60,447 bases of DNA, from the NCBI RefSeq assembly GCF_000711885.1, contig NZ_JONK01000032.1, positions 1 to 60,447 of the forward strand, given 5' to 3'. The stretch is from Chromobacterium haemolyticum DSM 19808 (GTDB lineage Bacteria > Pseudomonadota > Gammaproteobacteria > Burkholderiales > Chromobacteriaceae). The notes beneath the pieces are model-generated. The model saw nothing but the letters and a program-made list of their open reading frames with translations. It was not told where the DNA came from and did no database searches. Of this stretch, positions 26,006 to 35,916 are shown piece by piece (the stretch's first letter is position 1; each line of letters begins with the position of its first letter). The translations under genes were made by a program, and so were the position numbers.

Positions 26006-26147
26006 CGCGATTTTACGATCTTGCGAACCAGAGCGAGACAAGGCGAAAACGAGCGAAAAAGCGGAGTGTACGAGGGGTACATGAGCATTTTGAGTTTGTA
26101 CTCGCCGTGCAAGGCTCCACGAAGCGCGGCAGACTTTGAACAGGCTT
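26006..26147 (+). mobile_element. IS-related small mobile repeat, copy 3 (hybrid left end)
   Basis: About 142 bp between TAAG (26002-26005, the srkA stop codon) and TAAG (26148-26151); the flanking identity extends to TAAGCGC. The right end is the standard AGACTTTGAACAGGCTT. The left end is different: TTTACGATCTT, which matches the IS terminus at the left edge of the window (TTTACGATCTTTTTG) instead of TTCAAAGTCT. The inside (GCGAGACAAGGCGAAAACGA, GGGGTACATGAGCATTTTGAG) matches the other copies. A second relic end GTTCAAAGTC follows at 26156-26165. Confidence 0.8.
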
Positions 26148-26171
26148 TAAGCGCCGGTTCAAAGTCCGGGG

Positions 26172-27374
26172 TCAGCCGGTGCTGGCCTCCTTATGCTGCT
26201 GCATTCTTTCCTTGACCCAGCTTTCAAAGTGGGGCGCGTCCATCGGCTTGGCGATGAAATAGCCCTGGCCCATCAAGCAGCCGCGGTTGCCCATGAAGTC
26301 CAGGTCGGTGGTGGTTTCTATGCCCTCGGCCACGGTAGTCAGTTGCATGCGCTGGGCCAGTTCGATCACGCTGTTGAGCACGGCTTCCAGGTGCGGCTTG
26401 GTGGACACCGAGGTGACCAGCGATTGATCGATTTTCAGTTCGGTGAACGGGAAACGGGTCAGTTGCTGCAAGGTGGCGAAGCCGGTGCCGAAGTCGTCGA
26501 TGGACAGGCCCAGGCCGCCCAGCCGCAGCCGGGCGGCGATGCCGATGGCCTCGGCCAGGTTGTCGGCGATCGCGGTCTCGGTCACTTCGAAGATGATGAA
26601 GCGCGGCGGCACATGGGTGCTAAGCAGCCGCTGCTCGATTTGCTGTGTCAGATCGTCGCCCTTCAGCGACAGCGCCGACAGATTGACCGATAGCGGCAGC
26701 CGCAGCCCGCGACGCGCCCATTCCTGCCATTGCTTCAGGCCTTGGTCCAGCATGCTGAGCGTCAGTTCGGTGGCCCAGCCGCTGGCTTCCACCACCGGGA
26801 TGAAGCGGGCGGGCGAGACGATGCCGAGCTCCGGGTGCTGCCAGCGCGCCAGCATTTCCGCGCCTTTGAGCAAGCCGCCGTTGAGGGTGACCTTGGGCTG
26901 GTAGTAGGGAATGATCTCGCCCTTGTCCAGGGCCTCGCGCACCTCCACCTCGCTGAACAGTTCGGCATGGTGTTCGTCGCTGCCCTTGGGCGTCCAGACC
27001 CGTTTGAGCAGGTCCAGCAGCTCGGGCTGGCGCAGCGGCTTCTTTAAGCCGCCCAGCACCGGCAGCCCAAGCTCCCGCCCCATCAGTTCCACGGTGGAGA
27101 TCAACAGATAGTCTTTGCTGGAAGTGACCACCAGCGGCGCGGTCAGCCCCTCTTTGGCCATGTGTTGCATCACTTGCACGCCGTCCAGTTTGGGCATTTC
27201 CAAATCCAGCAGGATCAGACTGGGCAGTTGCTCGCGCATCCGCTCCAGACCTTCCTCGCCGTTGGCGGCCTGGCGGATCTGCTGCGCGCCCAGGCCTTGG
27301 CAGATCTCGCAGCCGTGCTGGCGCTGCAAGGTGCTGTCGTCAATGATCAGGACGTCCTGGATATCCAGTTGCAT
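26172..27374 (-). CDS. Response regulator with EAL-type c-di-GMP phosphodiesterase domain
   Basis: A 400-residue receiver-EAL protein. The receiver has DD (LIIDDSTLQRQ) and phospho-acceptor Asp in LILLDLEMPKLDG. The EAL domain shows the catalytic set: the EAL motif as EML (KGAEMLARWQHPE), the NLSAL Asn, EVTET Glu, IDDFGTG, LKIDQSLV Lys and Asp, VAEGIET Glu and MGQGYFIAKPM. All metal- and substrate-binding positions seem kept, so activity is plausible despite the A-to-M change. It is the last gene of the chemotaxis operon, 13 bp after cheB, and would couple phosphorylation to c-di-GMP breakdown. Confidence 0.85.
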   Translation of the reverse strand: MQLDIQDVLIIDDSTLQRQHGCEICQGLGAQQIRQAANGEEGLERMREQLPSLILLDLEMPKLDGVQVMQHMAKEGLTAPLVVTSSKDYLLISTVELMGRELGLPVLGGLKKPLRQPELLDLLKRVWTPKGSDEHHAELFSEVEVREALDKGEIIPYYQPKVTLNGGLLKGAEMLARWQHPELGIVSPARFIPVVEASGWATELTLSMLDQGLKQWQEWARRGLRLPLSVNLSALSLKGDDLTQQIEQRLLSTHVPPRFIIFEVTETAIADNLAEAIGIAARLRLGGLGLSIDDFGTGFATLQQLTRFPFTELKIDQSLVTSVSTKPHLEAVLNSVIELAQRMQLTTVAEGIETTTDLDFMGNRGCLMGQGYFIAKPMDAPHFESWVKERMQQHKEASTG

Positions 27375-27387
27375 GGTGTTTCCTCGT

Positions 27388-28491
27388 TCAGCGGCAAATC
27401 GCCTTGGCGATGGTGTCCAGCGACATCACTTCGTCGGCCGCGCCCAGGCGGATCGCTTCCTTGGGCATGCCGAACACGACACAGCTTTCCTCGTCTTGGG
27501 CGATGGTCTTGGCGCCGCAGTCGTGCATTTCCTTCAAGCCCTTGGCGCCGTCGTCTCCCATGCCGGTCATGATGATGCCCAGCGCGTTTTTGCCGGCGAA
27601 CTTGGCGGCGGAGCGGAACAGCACGTCCACCGACGGCTTGTGGCGGCTGACCAGCGGTCCATCCACCACTTCCACCAGATAGAAGGCGCCGCTGCGTTTG
27701 ATCATCATGTGCTTGCCGCCGGGGGCGATCAGCGCGCGGCCCGGCAGGATGCGGTCGCCGTTGCTGGCTTCCTTGACTTCAATCTGGGACAGGCTGTCCA
27801 GCCGCTCGGCGAAAGAGCGGGTGAATTTTTCCGGCATGTGCTGGACGATGGCGAGGCCGGGGCAGGTGCGCGGCAAAGCGGTGAGGACGGTTTCCAAGGC
27901 CTGGGTGCCGCCAGTGGAGGTGCCCACGGCAATGATGCGTTCCGTGGTGGCGAACATATTGCCGCCGGTGGGCGCGGACAGGATGGCGTCGGCGGACAGC
28001 TTGGGCCGGGTTTCCAGCGGGTTGGGTGTTGGCGCCGCGCCGCCAGAGGGCGCTCCACCGCCGGCGGAGGGCATCACCCGCACTCGGTTCATTCGGGCGG
28101 CGGCGGCGCTGCGCACCGCATGTACCAGTTGGCTGGCGCTCTCTTCGAGAAAGCCCTTGACCCCGGCCATGGGTTTGGCGATTACCTCCACCGCGCCGGC
28201 GGCCATCGCCTGCATGCTGATGTCGGTGCCTTTTTGCGTCAGCGATGAGCAGATCACCACCGGCGTCGGCCGGCTAGCCATCAACTGCTTGAGAAAGGTG
28301 ATGCCGTCCATGCGGGGCATCTCGATGTCCAGCACGATGACGTCCGGCCATTGCTGTTTCATTTTTTCCATCGCGGCGATGGGGTCGGTGGCCACATCCA
28401 TCACCGTCATGCCGGTTGCCTGGCTGAAAACCTGGCTCAGCACTTGGCGAACCACTGCAGAGTCGTCCACGATCAGCACTTTGATAGTCAT
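27388..28491 (-). CDS. cheB: Chemotaxis methylesterase/deamidase CheB
   Basis: Removes methyl groups from receptors when phosphorylated by CheA, giving adaptation. The 367-residue product has an N-terminal receiver ([14 protein letters not shown], Asp in [13 protein letters not shown]), a Gly/Pro/Ala linker and a C-terminal methylesterase domain with the catalytic triad in [10 protein letters not shown] (Ser), IVQHMP (His) and [12 protein letters not shown] (Asp). Its ATG overlaps the cheD stop by 4 bases. The operon lacks the partner methyltransferase cheR. Confidence 0.94.
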   Translation of the reverse strand: MTIKVLIVDDSAVVRQVLSQVFSQATGMTVMDVATDPIAAMEKMKQQWPDVIVLDIEMPRMDGITFLKQLMASRPTPVVICSSLTQKGTDISMQAMAAGAVEVIAKPMAGVKGFLEESASQLVHAVRSAAAARMNRVRVMPSAGGGAPSGGAAPTPNPLETRPKLSADAILSAPTGGNMFATTERIIAVGTSTGGTQALETVLTALPRTCPGLAIVQHMPEKFTRSFAERLDSLSQIEVKEASNGDRILPGRALIAPGGKHMMIKRSGAFYLVEVVDGPLVSRHKPSVDVLFRSAAKFAGKNALGIIMTGMGDDGAKGLKEMHDCGAKTIAQDEESCVVFGMPKEAIRLGAADEVMSLDTIAKAICR

Positions 28492-29012
28492 GCCCGAGTC
28501 CTTGCCTTATGGTGTGCGGAAATCTTGTTCATGTCCGCGTCTTGCGTTTGTTTTACCCACACATCGCCCGTGGCCAGATCGAACATCACCAACCGCGGGC
28601 TGTTGCCGCCCAAATCCTCCGCATGCACGGATAGCCCGAGTTGTTTCACCAACTGGTAGGCCATGTCGATATTGCGCGACGGCACGTCGTGCGGTTGATC
28701 GCGTTCGATGCCGGCCAGCACCGCGGCTCCACCCACCAGCTTGGCGTGGAATTCCTGCAAGGGCAGTCCGGAGTTCAGCACCTCGTGCAGCATCAACAGC
28801 ATGGCTTCGTCGCCGTAGCGGCCCGACAATGTCGATGCCCTGCGGTCGGTGCGCCGAGCCAGCAGGTAGTGGCACATCCCTCCGATTTTGGCTTTGGGAT
28901 GCCATAGCGTGATCGAGACGCAGGAACCTAGCAGCGTGCGGACCTTGTGGTGCTTGTCGCCGAAGTACCAATCGCCGGGATGCAGGAAAATATCGACGTC
29001 TTGTTTTGTCAT
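28488..29012 (-). CDS. cheD: Chemoreceptor glutamine deamidase CheD
   Basis: Deamidates glutamines of chemoreceptors at the adaptation sites. The 174-residue product has the catalytic Cys in [11 protein letters not shown], the His in GGMCHYLL, and the later KLVGGAAV and [27 protein letters not shown] segments typical of the family. The ATG at 29012 ([15 protein letters not shown]) is preferred over a TTG at 29042. It overlaps cheB by 4 bases. Confidence 0.93.
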   Translation of the reverse strand: MTKQDVDIFLHPGDWYFGDKHHKVRTLLGSCVSITLWHPKAKIGGMCHYLLARRTDRRASTLSGRYGDEAMLLMLHEVLNSGLPLQEFHAKLVGGAAVLAGIERDQPHDVPSRNIDMAYQLVKQLGLSVHAEDLGGNSPRLVMFDLATGDVWVKQTQDADMNKISAHHKARTRA

Positions 29013-29087
29013 TACCAGGGCCTTTGTGCCGAAGGTGGCCAAGCGACCGGTTCATTCGTTTTAATGTAGATCAGTTGCCGCGCCGTT

Positions 29088-30668
29088 TCAGGGTGGATTC
29101 GACGCGCTCTCCGTCTCCGCGCTTGTCTCCTGAATCAGAAAGTAAGCGATTTGCTGTTGCAGACGCGCTGCCTGTTTGTGCACTTCGGCGGCGGTGGCCG
29201 CCAGCGCTTCGCTGTTGGAGGTGTTGCGCTGGGACACCTCGCCCAGGTGCTCCATCGCGTCGCGGACTTGGGATATGCCGCGCGCCTCTTCCCGGCTGGC
29301 GGCGCTGATGCCGCCCACCAGTTCCGCGGTGGCCGCGCTGCGTTCCAGAATGCCGGACAGCGCGCGCGCGGCCTGACGCGCTTCATGGCGGCTGTGCCGG
29401 GCCAGTTCGCTGATTTCCCGGGCGGCGTGATGGCTGCGTTCGGCCAGCTTGCGCACGTCGCCGGCCACCACGGCGAAACCATGGCCGTGCCGGCCGGCGG
29501 TGGCGGCCTCTATGGCGGCGTTGAGCGCCAGCAAATTGGTTTGGTAGGCGATGTCTTCGACGGTTGCGATGCGTTCCGCAATCTGTTCCAGCGCGTTTTC
29601 CGCGGTCTGCACCGCTTGTTTGCCGTCAGCCACCTGGCGCGCGGCGTCGTGCGCGGCGGCGTTGGTCAGTTCGGCCTGAGCCAGGTTGCCTTGGCTGACG
29701 TCGTGCATTTGAGCGCAGGATTGGGCGGTGGCGCTCACGCTGAGCGCGGCGGCCCAGCTGTTTTGCGCCAGCGCCTCGGCGGTGGCTCGGATTTCGCGGG
29801 CGCTGTCGGCCAGTTGGTCGGCGTTGTGACGCACGTCTTGGATGATGTCGCTCAGGTGGCGGCTGCTGTATTCCAAGGTGGAGTGCACGCTGCGGCGCGT
29901 TCCCGCGGGCAGCTTGCCGCCGCGCCATAGCCGGCCGGCGGCCATTTCGCGCATGCGTTCGGCCAGCTCGTCTGGCTCCGCGCCCAAGATGCGCCACAGG
30001 TTGCGGTGAATGGCCCAAGCCAACAGCAGGCCGGCCAGCGCGCTGCCTCCGGCCAGCGTCAGCAACAGCGTTTTCAATTCCCGGCCGCGGCTCTCCGCTT
30101 GCAGGGCGGCTTGTTGCTGCAAGGCGTGGGTTTCGGTCCGCAGCTTCCGCAAGGCGGCCAGGAAATTGGGCGTAGCGTGGCCCAGGACTTTGCGCGCTTC
30201 GTATTTTTGGTTGGCGGCGGCCTGGCGCATCGCCTGGTCCAACTGGATGAAGGCCTCTATGCGGCGATTTTGCAGTTGCCGCAGGGCCTGTTGCAGGCTG
30301 GCCCGGCCCGGCGCTTGTTGCCGGGCGATGCCGTCGGCCAGGCGCTGCTCCAGCTCCAGGTAGCGGTTGCGCGCGCTCAAATAGCGTTCGCGCCAGGTGT
30401 CGATGTCGCGGCGGGAGGAGACGATGATCAGCGAGCGGTAGTCGATGCGCATTTCCTGGATCTGGACCTGCATGCGGTCGCTGAGCCGGGCGTGGCGGCC
30501 ATAGACTTGGGTGATCTCCTCCAATTGAACGTGGAATTGCTCCAGGCCGTACAGCCCAGCGCCGATCAAGGCCAGCAGCAGAAACAGCAGCGCGCCGAAG
30601 CCCAGTTTCAACTGCCGGGAGACGGACAGAAAACTTGGGCCGGGCGCGGAGGCGAAGTGGGCCGGCAT
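29088..30668 (-). CDS. Chemoreceptor-like protein with an altered signalling tip
   Basis: A 526-residue methyl-accepting chemotaxis protein. TM1 ([21 protein letters not shown]), a helical periplasmic domain of about 155 residues, TM2 ([20 protein letters not shown]), a HAMP-like linker and a cytoplasmic coiled coil. The hairpin tip is recognisable ([20 protein letters not shown]), but the next stretch reads [17 protein letters not shown], where the family nearly always has RAGE-x-GRGFAVVA-x-EVR. These changes fall at residues equivalent to Tsr Arg388, Glu391, Arg394 and Glu402. There is no C-terminal pentapeptide for CheR/CheB docking. It sits between cheW and cheD, where cheR is often found. 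Confidence 0.85.
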   Translation of the reverse strand: MPAHFASAPGPSFLSVSRQLKLGFGALLFLLLALIGAGLYGLEQFHVQLEEITQVYGRHARLSDRMQVQIQEMRIDYRSLIIVSSRRDIDTWRERYLSARNRYLELEQRLADGIARQQAPGRASLQQALRQLQNRRIEAFIQLDQAMRQAAANQKYEARKVLGHATPNFLAALRKLRTETHALQQQAALQAESRGRELKTLLLTLAGGSALAGLLLAWAIHRNLWRILGAEPDELAERMREMAAGRLWRGGKLPAGTRRSVHSTLEYSSRHLSDIIQDVRHNADQLADSAREIRATAEALAQNSWAAALSVSATAQSCAQMHDVSQGNLAQAELTNAAAHDAARQVADGKQAVQTAENALEQIAERIATVEDIAYQTNLLALNAAIEAATAGRHGHGFAVVAGDVRKLAERSHHAAREISELARHSRHEARQAARALSGILERSAATAELVGGISAASREEARGISQVRDAMEHLGEVSQRNTSNSEALAATAAEVHKQAARLQQQIAYFLIQETSAETESASNPP

Positions 30669-30674
30669 GGCCGC

Positions 30675-31235
30675 TCAGGCCTTTTCCGTTTGGGTTTCCG
30701 CTGCGGTTTCCTGCTGGCCCAGGCTGGAGATCAGGGCCATTTCATCGACCGACAGCACTTTGTTGACATTGAGCAGCACGATGAAGTGGCCGTCCAGCTT
30801 GGCCATGCCGGCAATGAAGTCGACGCGGATCTTGCTGCCGAACTGGGGCGGAGGCTCGATGTCTGCGTCGGGAATGGCCAGCACTTCGTGCACTGCGTCC
30901 ACCAGAATGCCGATCAACTGCAGCTGGTCCTCTCCTTCAACCTCGATGATGACGACGCAGGTGCGGCGATTGATTTCGGTTTCGCCTCGGGCGAAGCGCA
31001 ACGACAGGTCTATTACCGGCACCACCGAGCCGCGCAAATTCATCACGCCGCGAATGAAGGGCGGCATCAGCGGCACATGGGTGGGTTTCAAATATTCCAG
31101 GATTTCACGTATTGCCAGGATGCCGATGGCGAAGACGTCGCCGCCCAGCTGGAAGGTCAGGTATTGACGTGCGTCGGTCTGCCCTTCGGCGGAGACGGCG
31201 TTGTCGTGTTTGCGCTGCAGATGGAGCGGTTTCAT
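30675..31235 (-). CDS. cheW: Chemotaxis coupling protein CheW
   Basis: Links receptors to CheA in signalling arrays. The 186-residue product has the CheW fold: YLTFQLGGDVFAIGILAIREILEYLKPTHVP, then PPFIRGVMNLRGSVVPVIDLSLRF, ending VNKVLSVDEMALI. The N-terminal ~22 residues and C-terminal ~15 are polar extensions. Its neighbours on both sides are receptor genes, with gaps of 6 and 13 bp. Confidence 0.94.
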   Translation of the reverse strand: MKPLHLQRKHDNAVSAEGQTDARQYLTFQLGGDVFAIGILAIREILEYLKPTHVPLMPPFIRGVMNLRGSVVPVIDLSLRFARGETEINRRTCVVIIEVEGEDQLQLIGILVDAVHEVLAIPDADIEPPPQFGSKIRVDFIAGMAKLDGHFIVLLNVNKVLSVDEMALISSLGQQETAAETQTEKA

Positions 31236-31248
31236 GGCGCTAGTCCGG

Positions 31249-32886
31249 TTAGAAACGGATGAAGTCGGACTCTTCCGCCAGCGGCGGGTGCAGCGGTTTG
31301 TGCTGCAGCACGGACTCGCGCCGCGCGCGCGGCGCGGGGTGGAAGGATTCGGCGGCGCCCAGCTTGAAGTAGCCCATCAGTTCGTGAAGATGTTCGGCCT
31401 GGTCGTTCATTTCCTCGGCGGTGGAGGCCAGTTCTTCGCTGGCGGACGCGTTCTGCTGCGTGGTCAGGCTCAGTTGTTGGATGGCGGAGTTGATCTGGCT
31501 GACGCCGCTGGCCTGTTCATTGGAGGCGGCGGCGATTTCCTGCACCAGATCGGCGGTGCGGCTGCTGGAGCGGACAATTTCCTCCAGGAACTGGCCGGCC
31601 TGCTCGGCCAGCTTGACGCTGCTGCCGGCCACGCCGCTGATTTCCTGAGCGGCGATCTGGCTGCGCTCGGCCAGCTTGCGCACTTCGGCGGCCACCACGG
31701 CGAAGCCCTTGCCGTGCTCGCCGGCGCGCGCGGCTTCGATGGCGGCGTTGAGCGCCAGCAGATTGGTTTGGTAGGCGATGTCGTCGACGATGCCGATCTT
31801 ATCTGCGATCTGACGCATCGCCTCTACGGTGCGGCGTACCGCCTCGCCGCCCTCGGCCGCCTCGCGCGAGGCCTTGGTGGCGATGCTCTCGGTGACGCGG
31901 GCGTTGTCGTTGGTCTGGCTGATGGACGAGGACATCTCTTCCACGGAGGCCGATGTCTCCTCAATGCCGGCGGCCTGTTCGCTGGCGGCCTGGGACAGCG
32001 CCTGGGAGGTGGAGTTGATCTGCTGCGCGGCGCTGGACAGCGCCTCGGAGCCGCTCTTGACCTCGGCGATGATGTTGCGCATCCGCTCTATGGTGACGGC
32101 GATGGCGGCGCACAGGCTGCTTTGGTCTCCCTGCCGCAGCCGGATTTCCGCGTCCAGATTGCCGTCGGCCACCTGACGCATCACTTCGGACACGTAGTGC
32201 GGTTCGCCGCCCAGAGTGCGCAGCAGGTTGCGGGTGATCAGCGTGGCGAGGCCGGCGCTGATCAAGGTGGCCAGCAAGGACAGCGCTATCATCACCCAGT
32301 GGGCTTGCTGATAGCTGGCGTCGGCCTGATTGGCCAGTTGGTCGTTGAGTTTGTCTTCCAGGTCCGCCAGCGCGGTCAGTTGCTGGTTGAAGGCGATCAT
32401 TTGCGGAGCGATCTCGTTCTGCATCAATTTCTTGGCCTCATCCTGGCGGCCCTGGTTGGCTAGATCCACCGCCTTGTCCACCAGGGCCAGCGTGGCGGGG
32501 CGCATATTCTGGATGCGGCTCATCTGCTCCAATTCTTGTGGGGTGTTGTTGCTGGCTTGCCGGAATACTTCGGCCAGCTTCTTTTCCCTGTCCGTATAGA
32601 TGATTTTTGCCGCCTGATAGGCTTGCAGCGCGTTGTTGATGTCGGCAGGCCCCTCGGCCAGCATCACGTTGCGGTAGGCAATCCGGATGTCCTGATTGTC
32701 GCTGATCAATTGGCGCGCCAGCCGGCTTTCCGTGTTGTTGACCTGGGTGATGTCGCGCAAGGCGATATTGCTGACTTCCAGCCCGTACAGCGCTGCGCTG
32801 ACGCAGATCAGCATCAGCGCGATGATCAGGCCGAAACCCAGCCCGAGCTTCTGCGCGATGGACATGCCGTGTTTGTATTGGCTCAT
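31249..32886 (-). CDS. Methyl-accepting chemotaxis protein
   Basis: A 545-residue receptor: TM1 ([23 protein letters not shown]), a four-helix-bundle type periplasmic domain with [34 protein letters not shown]2 ([20 protein letters not shown]), HAMP and a full signalling domain with the canonical tip [39 protein letters not shown]-type sequence. Adaptation-type segments ([35 protein letters not shown]) are present. The tail ends SDFIRF, not an NWETF pentapeptide. It overlaps cheA by 4 bases. The ligand cannot be told. Confidence 0.93.
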   Translation of the reverse strand: MSQYKHGMSIAQKLGLGFGLIIALMLICVSAALYGLEVSNIALRDITQVNNTESRLARQLISDNQDIRIAYRNVMLAEGPADINNALQAYQAAKIIYTDREKKLAEVFRQASNNTPQELEQMSRIQNMRPATLALVDKAVDLANQGRQDEAKKLMQNEIAPQMIAFNQQLTALADLEDKLNDQLANQADASYQQAHWVMIALSLLATLISAGLATLITRNLLRTLGGEPHYVSEVMRQVADGNLDAEIRLRQGDQSSLCAAIAVTIERMRNIIAEVKSGSEALSSAAQQINSTSQALSQAASEQAAGIEETSASVEEMSSSISQTNDNARVTESIATKASREAAEGGEAVRRTVEAMRQIADKIGIVDDIAYQTNLLALNAAIEAARAGEHGKGFAVVAAEVRKLAERSQIAAQEISGVAGSSVKLAEQAGQFLEEIVRSSSRTADLVQEIAAASNEQASGVSQINSAIQQLSLTTQQNASASEELASTAEEMNDQAEHLHELMGYFKLGAAESFHPAPRARRESVLQHKPLHPPLAEESDFIRF

Positions 32887-35177
32887 TGGGCGCTCCTATC
32901 CGTTTTCGCCGCGGTGTTTGTTGTGCCAGCGTCCCATTCCCGGGCGGGAAGCAGCGCGTACCGCTCCGCCTCTTTTTGGGTGGCATGGTGGATCAGGGCG
33001 GGCACGTCGAGAATCAAGGCGACTTCGCCGGTGCCCAAGATGGTGGAGCCGCTGATGGCCTTGAGATGGCGGAACAGATTGCCCAGTGGCTTGATCACGG
33101 TCTGGAATTCACCCAGCAGGGCATCCACCACCAGACCAGCCTTGCGATCGCCGTAGTGGACCACCACCACGTTGCGGCGTTTGGCCGCGACCGACGGCAA
33201 ATCCAGGAAGCTGTCCAGGCGCAGCAGCGGCAGCAACTCGCCGCGCAGATTCAGGCAGTCGTGAACGCTGTCTTTGTCCAGGGCTGCGGGTAGTTCTATG
33301 CATTCGATCACCGCTTCCAGCGGCACCACGAAGGTGGCGGCGGCCACTTCCACCAGGAAGCCGTCGATGATGGCCAGCGTCAGCGGCAGCCGGATACGGA
33401 AGGTAGTGCCGAGCCCGAGTTCTGATTCGATGTCTATGGTGCCGCGCAGCTGCTCTATGCTTTTTCTCACCACGTCCATGCCGACGCCTCGGCCGGAGAT
33501 GTTGGTGACTTGGTCCGCGGTGGAGAAGCCTGCCTCGAAGATCAGCCGGAACACGTCCTGCTCCGGCAGCGCGGAGTCGGCGGGAACCAGGCCGCGTTCC
33601 ACCGCCTTGGCCAGGATGCGCTCTTGGTTGAGGCCGCCGCCGTCGTCGGCCACTTCGATCACGATGCTGCCGGACTCATGGTAGGCGTTGAGCCAGACAT
33701 GTCCTTCGGCCGGCTTGCCGCTGGCGAGCCGGCGCTCCGTGGTTTCGATGCCGTGGTCTATGGCGTTGCGCACGATGTGCATCAGCGGGTCGCCCAGTTT
33801 TTCCACCATGGATTTGTCCAGCTCGGTTTCCGCGCCGGAGATGTGCAGCTGGATGTCCTTGCCCAGTTCGCGGGAGACATCGCGCGCCACGCGCGGGAAG
33901 CGGCTGAAGATTTCGCCGATCTGGATCATGCGCATGGACAGCGTGCCGGCGCGGATCTGTTCGATCAGGTTGGCGATGGTTTGAGTGGCTTCCACCAGCG
34001 CGCTTTGCTGAGAACGGCGCGCCACCAGGTTGGCGGCGGCGCCGGCGATCACCAGTTCGCCTATCAGGTTGATCAGGCTGTCCAGCTTGCCAGCCTCCAC
34101 CTTGATGAATTTGCTTTCAGCCTGCTTGCCGCTTTTGGCGTCGCCGGAGGTCTTGACGCCGGCGCGGGCTGCCGGGGCCTCCTGGGCCGCGTCGACGAGC
34201 AGAACAGGATCGAGGTCCGCGGTGGAATGTTCCTCCTGCGCCAATTCCACGACTTCCGCCTGCGGCGTTTCCACCTCCGTCGCGAAGGACTCGTCGGGCG
34301 CGGCTTCCGGCTCGGCGGTCTCGGGTTCCAGGCCAAAGCGCAGCCATACCGCCAGCACCGCCTCGGCCTCCTCCGGCGCGGCGCTGGCCAGCGTCTGCGC
34401 TTGTTGTCGCGAAGTGGGCGGCCACGGCCAGATATGGACCTCGCTGTCTTCGCGGGCGAATTCGAAGACATCCAGCAGCGTCTGCTGTTCTTCCGGGCTG
34501 CGGTACAGCGCCTCCAGGCGCAGATAATTGGTTTCCGGATTGAAGGCGTCGCCGGCCGGCAGTTGGGTGGTGACGGCTTCGATCCGATCGATCTCGCCGA
34601 TGGTGGCGAGATAGCGGATGAAGGAGGACGGATCCATGCCGTTGCGCAACATGTCCGGGCCAAAGCGCAGCGACAGCAGCCACTGCTCCGGCTTTTGCGC
34701 GTCGGGCGCGGCCGGAGGTTCGGATGGGGCCGCTGCGGGCGGCGCTTCCGGGGGCGGGGTTGTTTCCGTCGCATCCTGAGCCGAGGCGCCGCCGGCCGCG
34801 CGGTTGTAGGCGATCAGCTCGTCCAGCAGTTCGGTGTCGGCGAAGCGCTCCAGGCTGTCCTTGGCCGCCAGCACGGTGAGCATCTCCTTGACGTGGTCGT
34901 GGCAGCGCAGCAGCAGGCCGGTCAGCATATCGTCCAGCCGCAGGGCGCCGTCGCGCAGCAGGTCCAGCACGTTTTCCACCTCATGGGTGAAGCCGACGAC
35001 GATGTCCAGACCAAACAGCCCGGCGGAACCCTTGATGGTGTGCATGGAGCGGAACAGGGCGTTCAGCTGTTCCGTGGTGGTGGAGTCGGCCTCCGCGTCC
35101 AGCAGGATGCTTTCCATCTCCCCCAGCAGATCGTTGGACTCTTCGAAGAAGGTTTGCAGCGCCAGTTCAAGATCCAT
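32883..35177 (-). CDS. cheA: Chemotaxis histidine kinase CheA
   Basis: A 764-residue class II histidine kinase. P1 (HPt) has the phospho-acceptor in [16 protein letters not shown] long P2/linker rich in Glu, Pro and Ala follows (about residues 135-350). P3 dimerisation helices ([20 protein letters not shown]) precede P4 with N box ([13 protein letters not shown]), G1 (VADDGGGLN), F box (IFEAGFST) and G2 ([10 protein letters not shown]), and P5 is CheW-like ([12 protein letters not shown]). ATG at 35177 was chosen because [14 protein letters not shown] is the normal CheA start; it overlaps the upstream STAS gene by 11 bp. Confidence 0.95.
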   Translation of the reverse strand: MDLELALQTFFEESNDLLGEMESILLDAEADSTTTEQLNALFRSMHTIKGSAGLFGLDIVVGFTHEVENVLDLLRDGALRLDDMLTGLLLRCHDHVKEMLTVLAAKDSLERFADTELLDELIAYNRAAGGASAQDATETTPPPEAPPAAAPSEPPAAPDAQKPEQWLLSLRFGPDMLRNGMDPSSFIRYLATIGEIDRIEAVTTQLPAGDAFNPETNYLRLEALYRSPEEQQTLLDVFEFAREDSEVHIWPWPPTSRQQAQTLASAAPEEAEAVLAVWLRFGLEPETAEPEAAPDESFATEVETPQAEVVELAQEEHSTADLDPVLLVDAAQEAPAARAGVKTSGDAKSGKQAESKFIKVEAGKLDSLINLIGELVIAGAAANLVARRSQQSALVEATQTIANLIEQIRAGTLSMRMIQIGEIFSRFPRVARDVSRELGKDIQLHISGAETELDKSMVEKLGDPLMHIVRNAIDHGIETTERRLASGKPAEGHVWLNAYHESGSIVIEVADDGGGLNQERILAKAVERGLVPADSALPEQDVFRLIFEAGFSTADQVTNISGRGVGMDVVRKSIEQLRGTIDIESELGLGTTFRIRLPLTLAIIDGFLVEVAAATFVVPLEAVIECIELPAALDKDSVHDCLNLRGELLPLLRLDSFLDLPSVAAKRRNVVVVHYGDRKAGLVVDALLGEFQTVIKPLGNLFRHLKAISGSTILGTGEVALILDVPALIHHATQKEAERYALLPAREWDAGTTNTAAKTDRSAQ

Positions 35178-35517
35178 GCGCGGCCTCTTCCAATGAGAGC
35201 TCGCCTTGCAGGCCGACGAGTCGTATGAAGTCCTGAGAGGCCGGGCTGGGGGCGATGAAGCGCAACGCGACGCCCTTGCGCAGGCTTTCCCGGCGCAGCC
35301 ACAGCAGCACCTGGGCGATGGCGCAGTCCAGTTCTCCGACACAGGACATATCCAGCTCGATGGCGGCGTGGCCGGCCAGGGCGGCGTGAAGCTGCTGATG
35401 CAGTTCCGCCGCCTGGTAAATGGTTTGTTCTCCGCTGAGCGTCAGTTGGAAAACGTCGGCGGACGGTGTGGCGGGCGCGCCGTCTCGGGCGTCTGATTTT
35501 TTGCGGGTGCGCGGCAT
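35167..35517 (-). CDS. STAS-domain protein of the chemotaxis operon
   Basis: A 116-residue protein with a single STAS (anti-sigma factor antagonist-like) domain: FQLTLSGEQTIYQAAELHQQLHAAL, IELDMSCVGELDCAIAQVLLWLRR, and GVALRFIAPSPASQDFIRLVGL. At the position of the phosphorylatable Ser/Thr of SpoIIAA-like proteins (normally D-S-A/S) the sequence is ELDCAIAQ, so a Cys replaces it. The gene overlaps cheA and follows cheY by 13 bp. Such STAS genes next to cheA are known in Proteobacteria; the role is unclear. Confidence 0.8.
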   Translation of the reverse strand: MPRTRKKSDARDGAPATPSADVFQLTLSGEQTIYQAAELHQQLHAALAGHAAIELDMSCVGELDCAIAQVLLWLRRESLRKGVALRFIAPSPASQDFIRLVGLQGELSLEEAAHGS

Positions 35518-35530
35518 GTCGGGCTCCCGT

Positions 35531-35899
35531 TCAGGGCAGGATCAATTTGGAAACGGCGGTTAACAGCACCGGCGGCTGAAATGGTTTGACCACCCAGGCT
35601 TTGGCGCCGGCGGCCTTGCCCTCCTGCTTCTTTTCCTCGGAGGATTCCGTGGTCAGCATGATGACCGGAGTGAATTTGTAATTGGGATGGACCTTGATAT
35701 TGCGCAGCAAGGCGATGCCGTCCATCAGCGGCATGTTCACGTCGGAGACGATCAGATGGACTTTGCGTCCGTCCAGCACATCCAGCGCCTCCTGGCCGTT
35801 GCCGGCCTCCAGCACCTCATAGCCCGCGCCGGCAAGCGTCATGCGCACCACCTGTCGCAGGCTGGCCGAATCATCGACGATGAGTATGGTTTTGGCCAT
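35531..35899 (-). CDS. cheY: CheY-like response regulator
   Basis: A 122-residue single receiver domain: ILIVDDSASLRQVVRMTL (acidic pair), acceptor Asp in LIVSDVNMPLMDG, Thr/Ser in MLTTESSEEKK and Lys in VVKPFQPP. It is the type found in operons with STAS and CheA. ATG at 35899 (MAKTILIVDDS) preferred over an upstream ATG. It is likely phosphorylated by the CheA encoded next to it. Confidence 0.92.
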   Translation of the reverse strand: MAKTILIVDDSASLRQVVRMTLAGAGYEVLEAGNGQEALDVLDGRKVHLIVSDVNMPLMDGIALLRNIKVHPNYKFTPVIMLTTESSEEKKQEGKAAGAKAWVVKPFQPPVLLTAVSKLILP

Positions 35900-35916
35900 C
35901 GGAAGCGTTCCCCGGA

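Noticed and set aside
33510-35228. Long plus-strand frame opposite cheA
   Set aside because: Shadow frame; cheA motifs are complete on the other strand.
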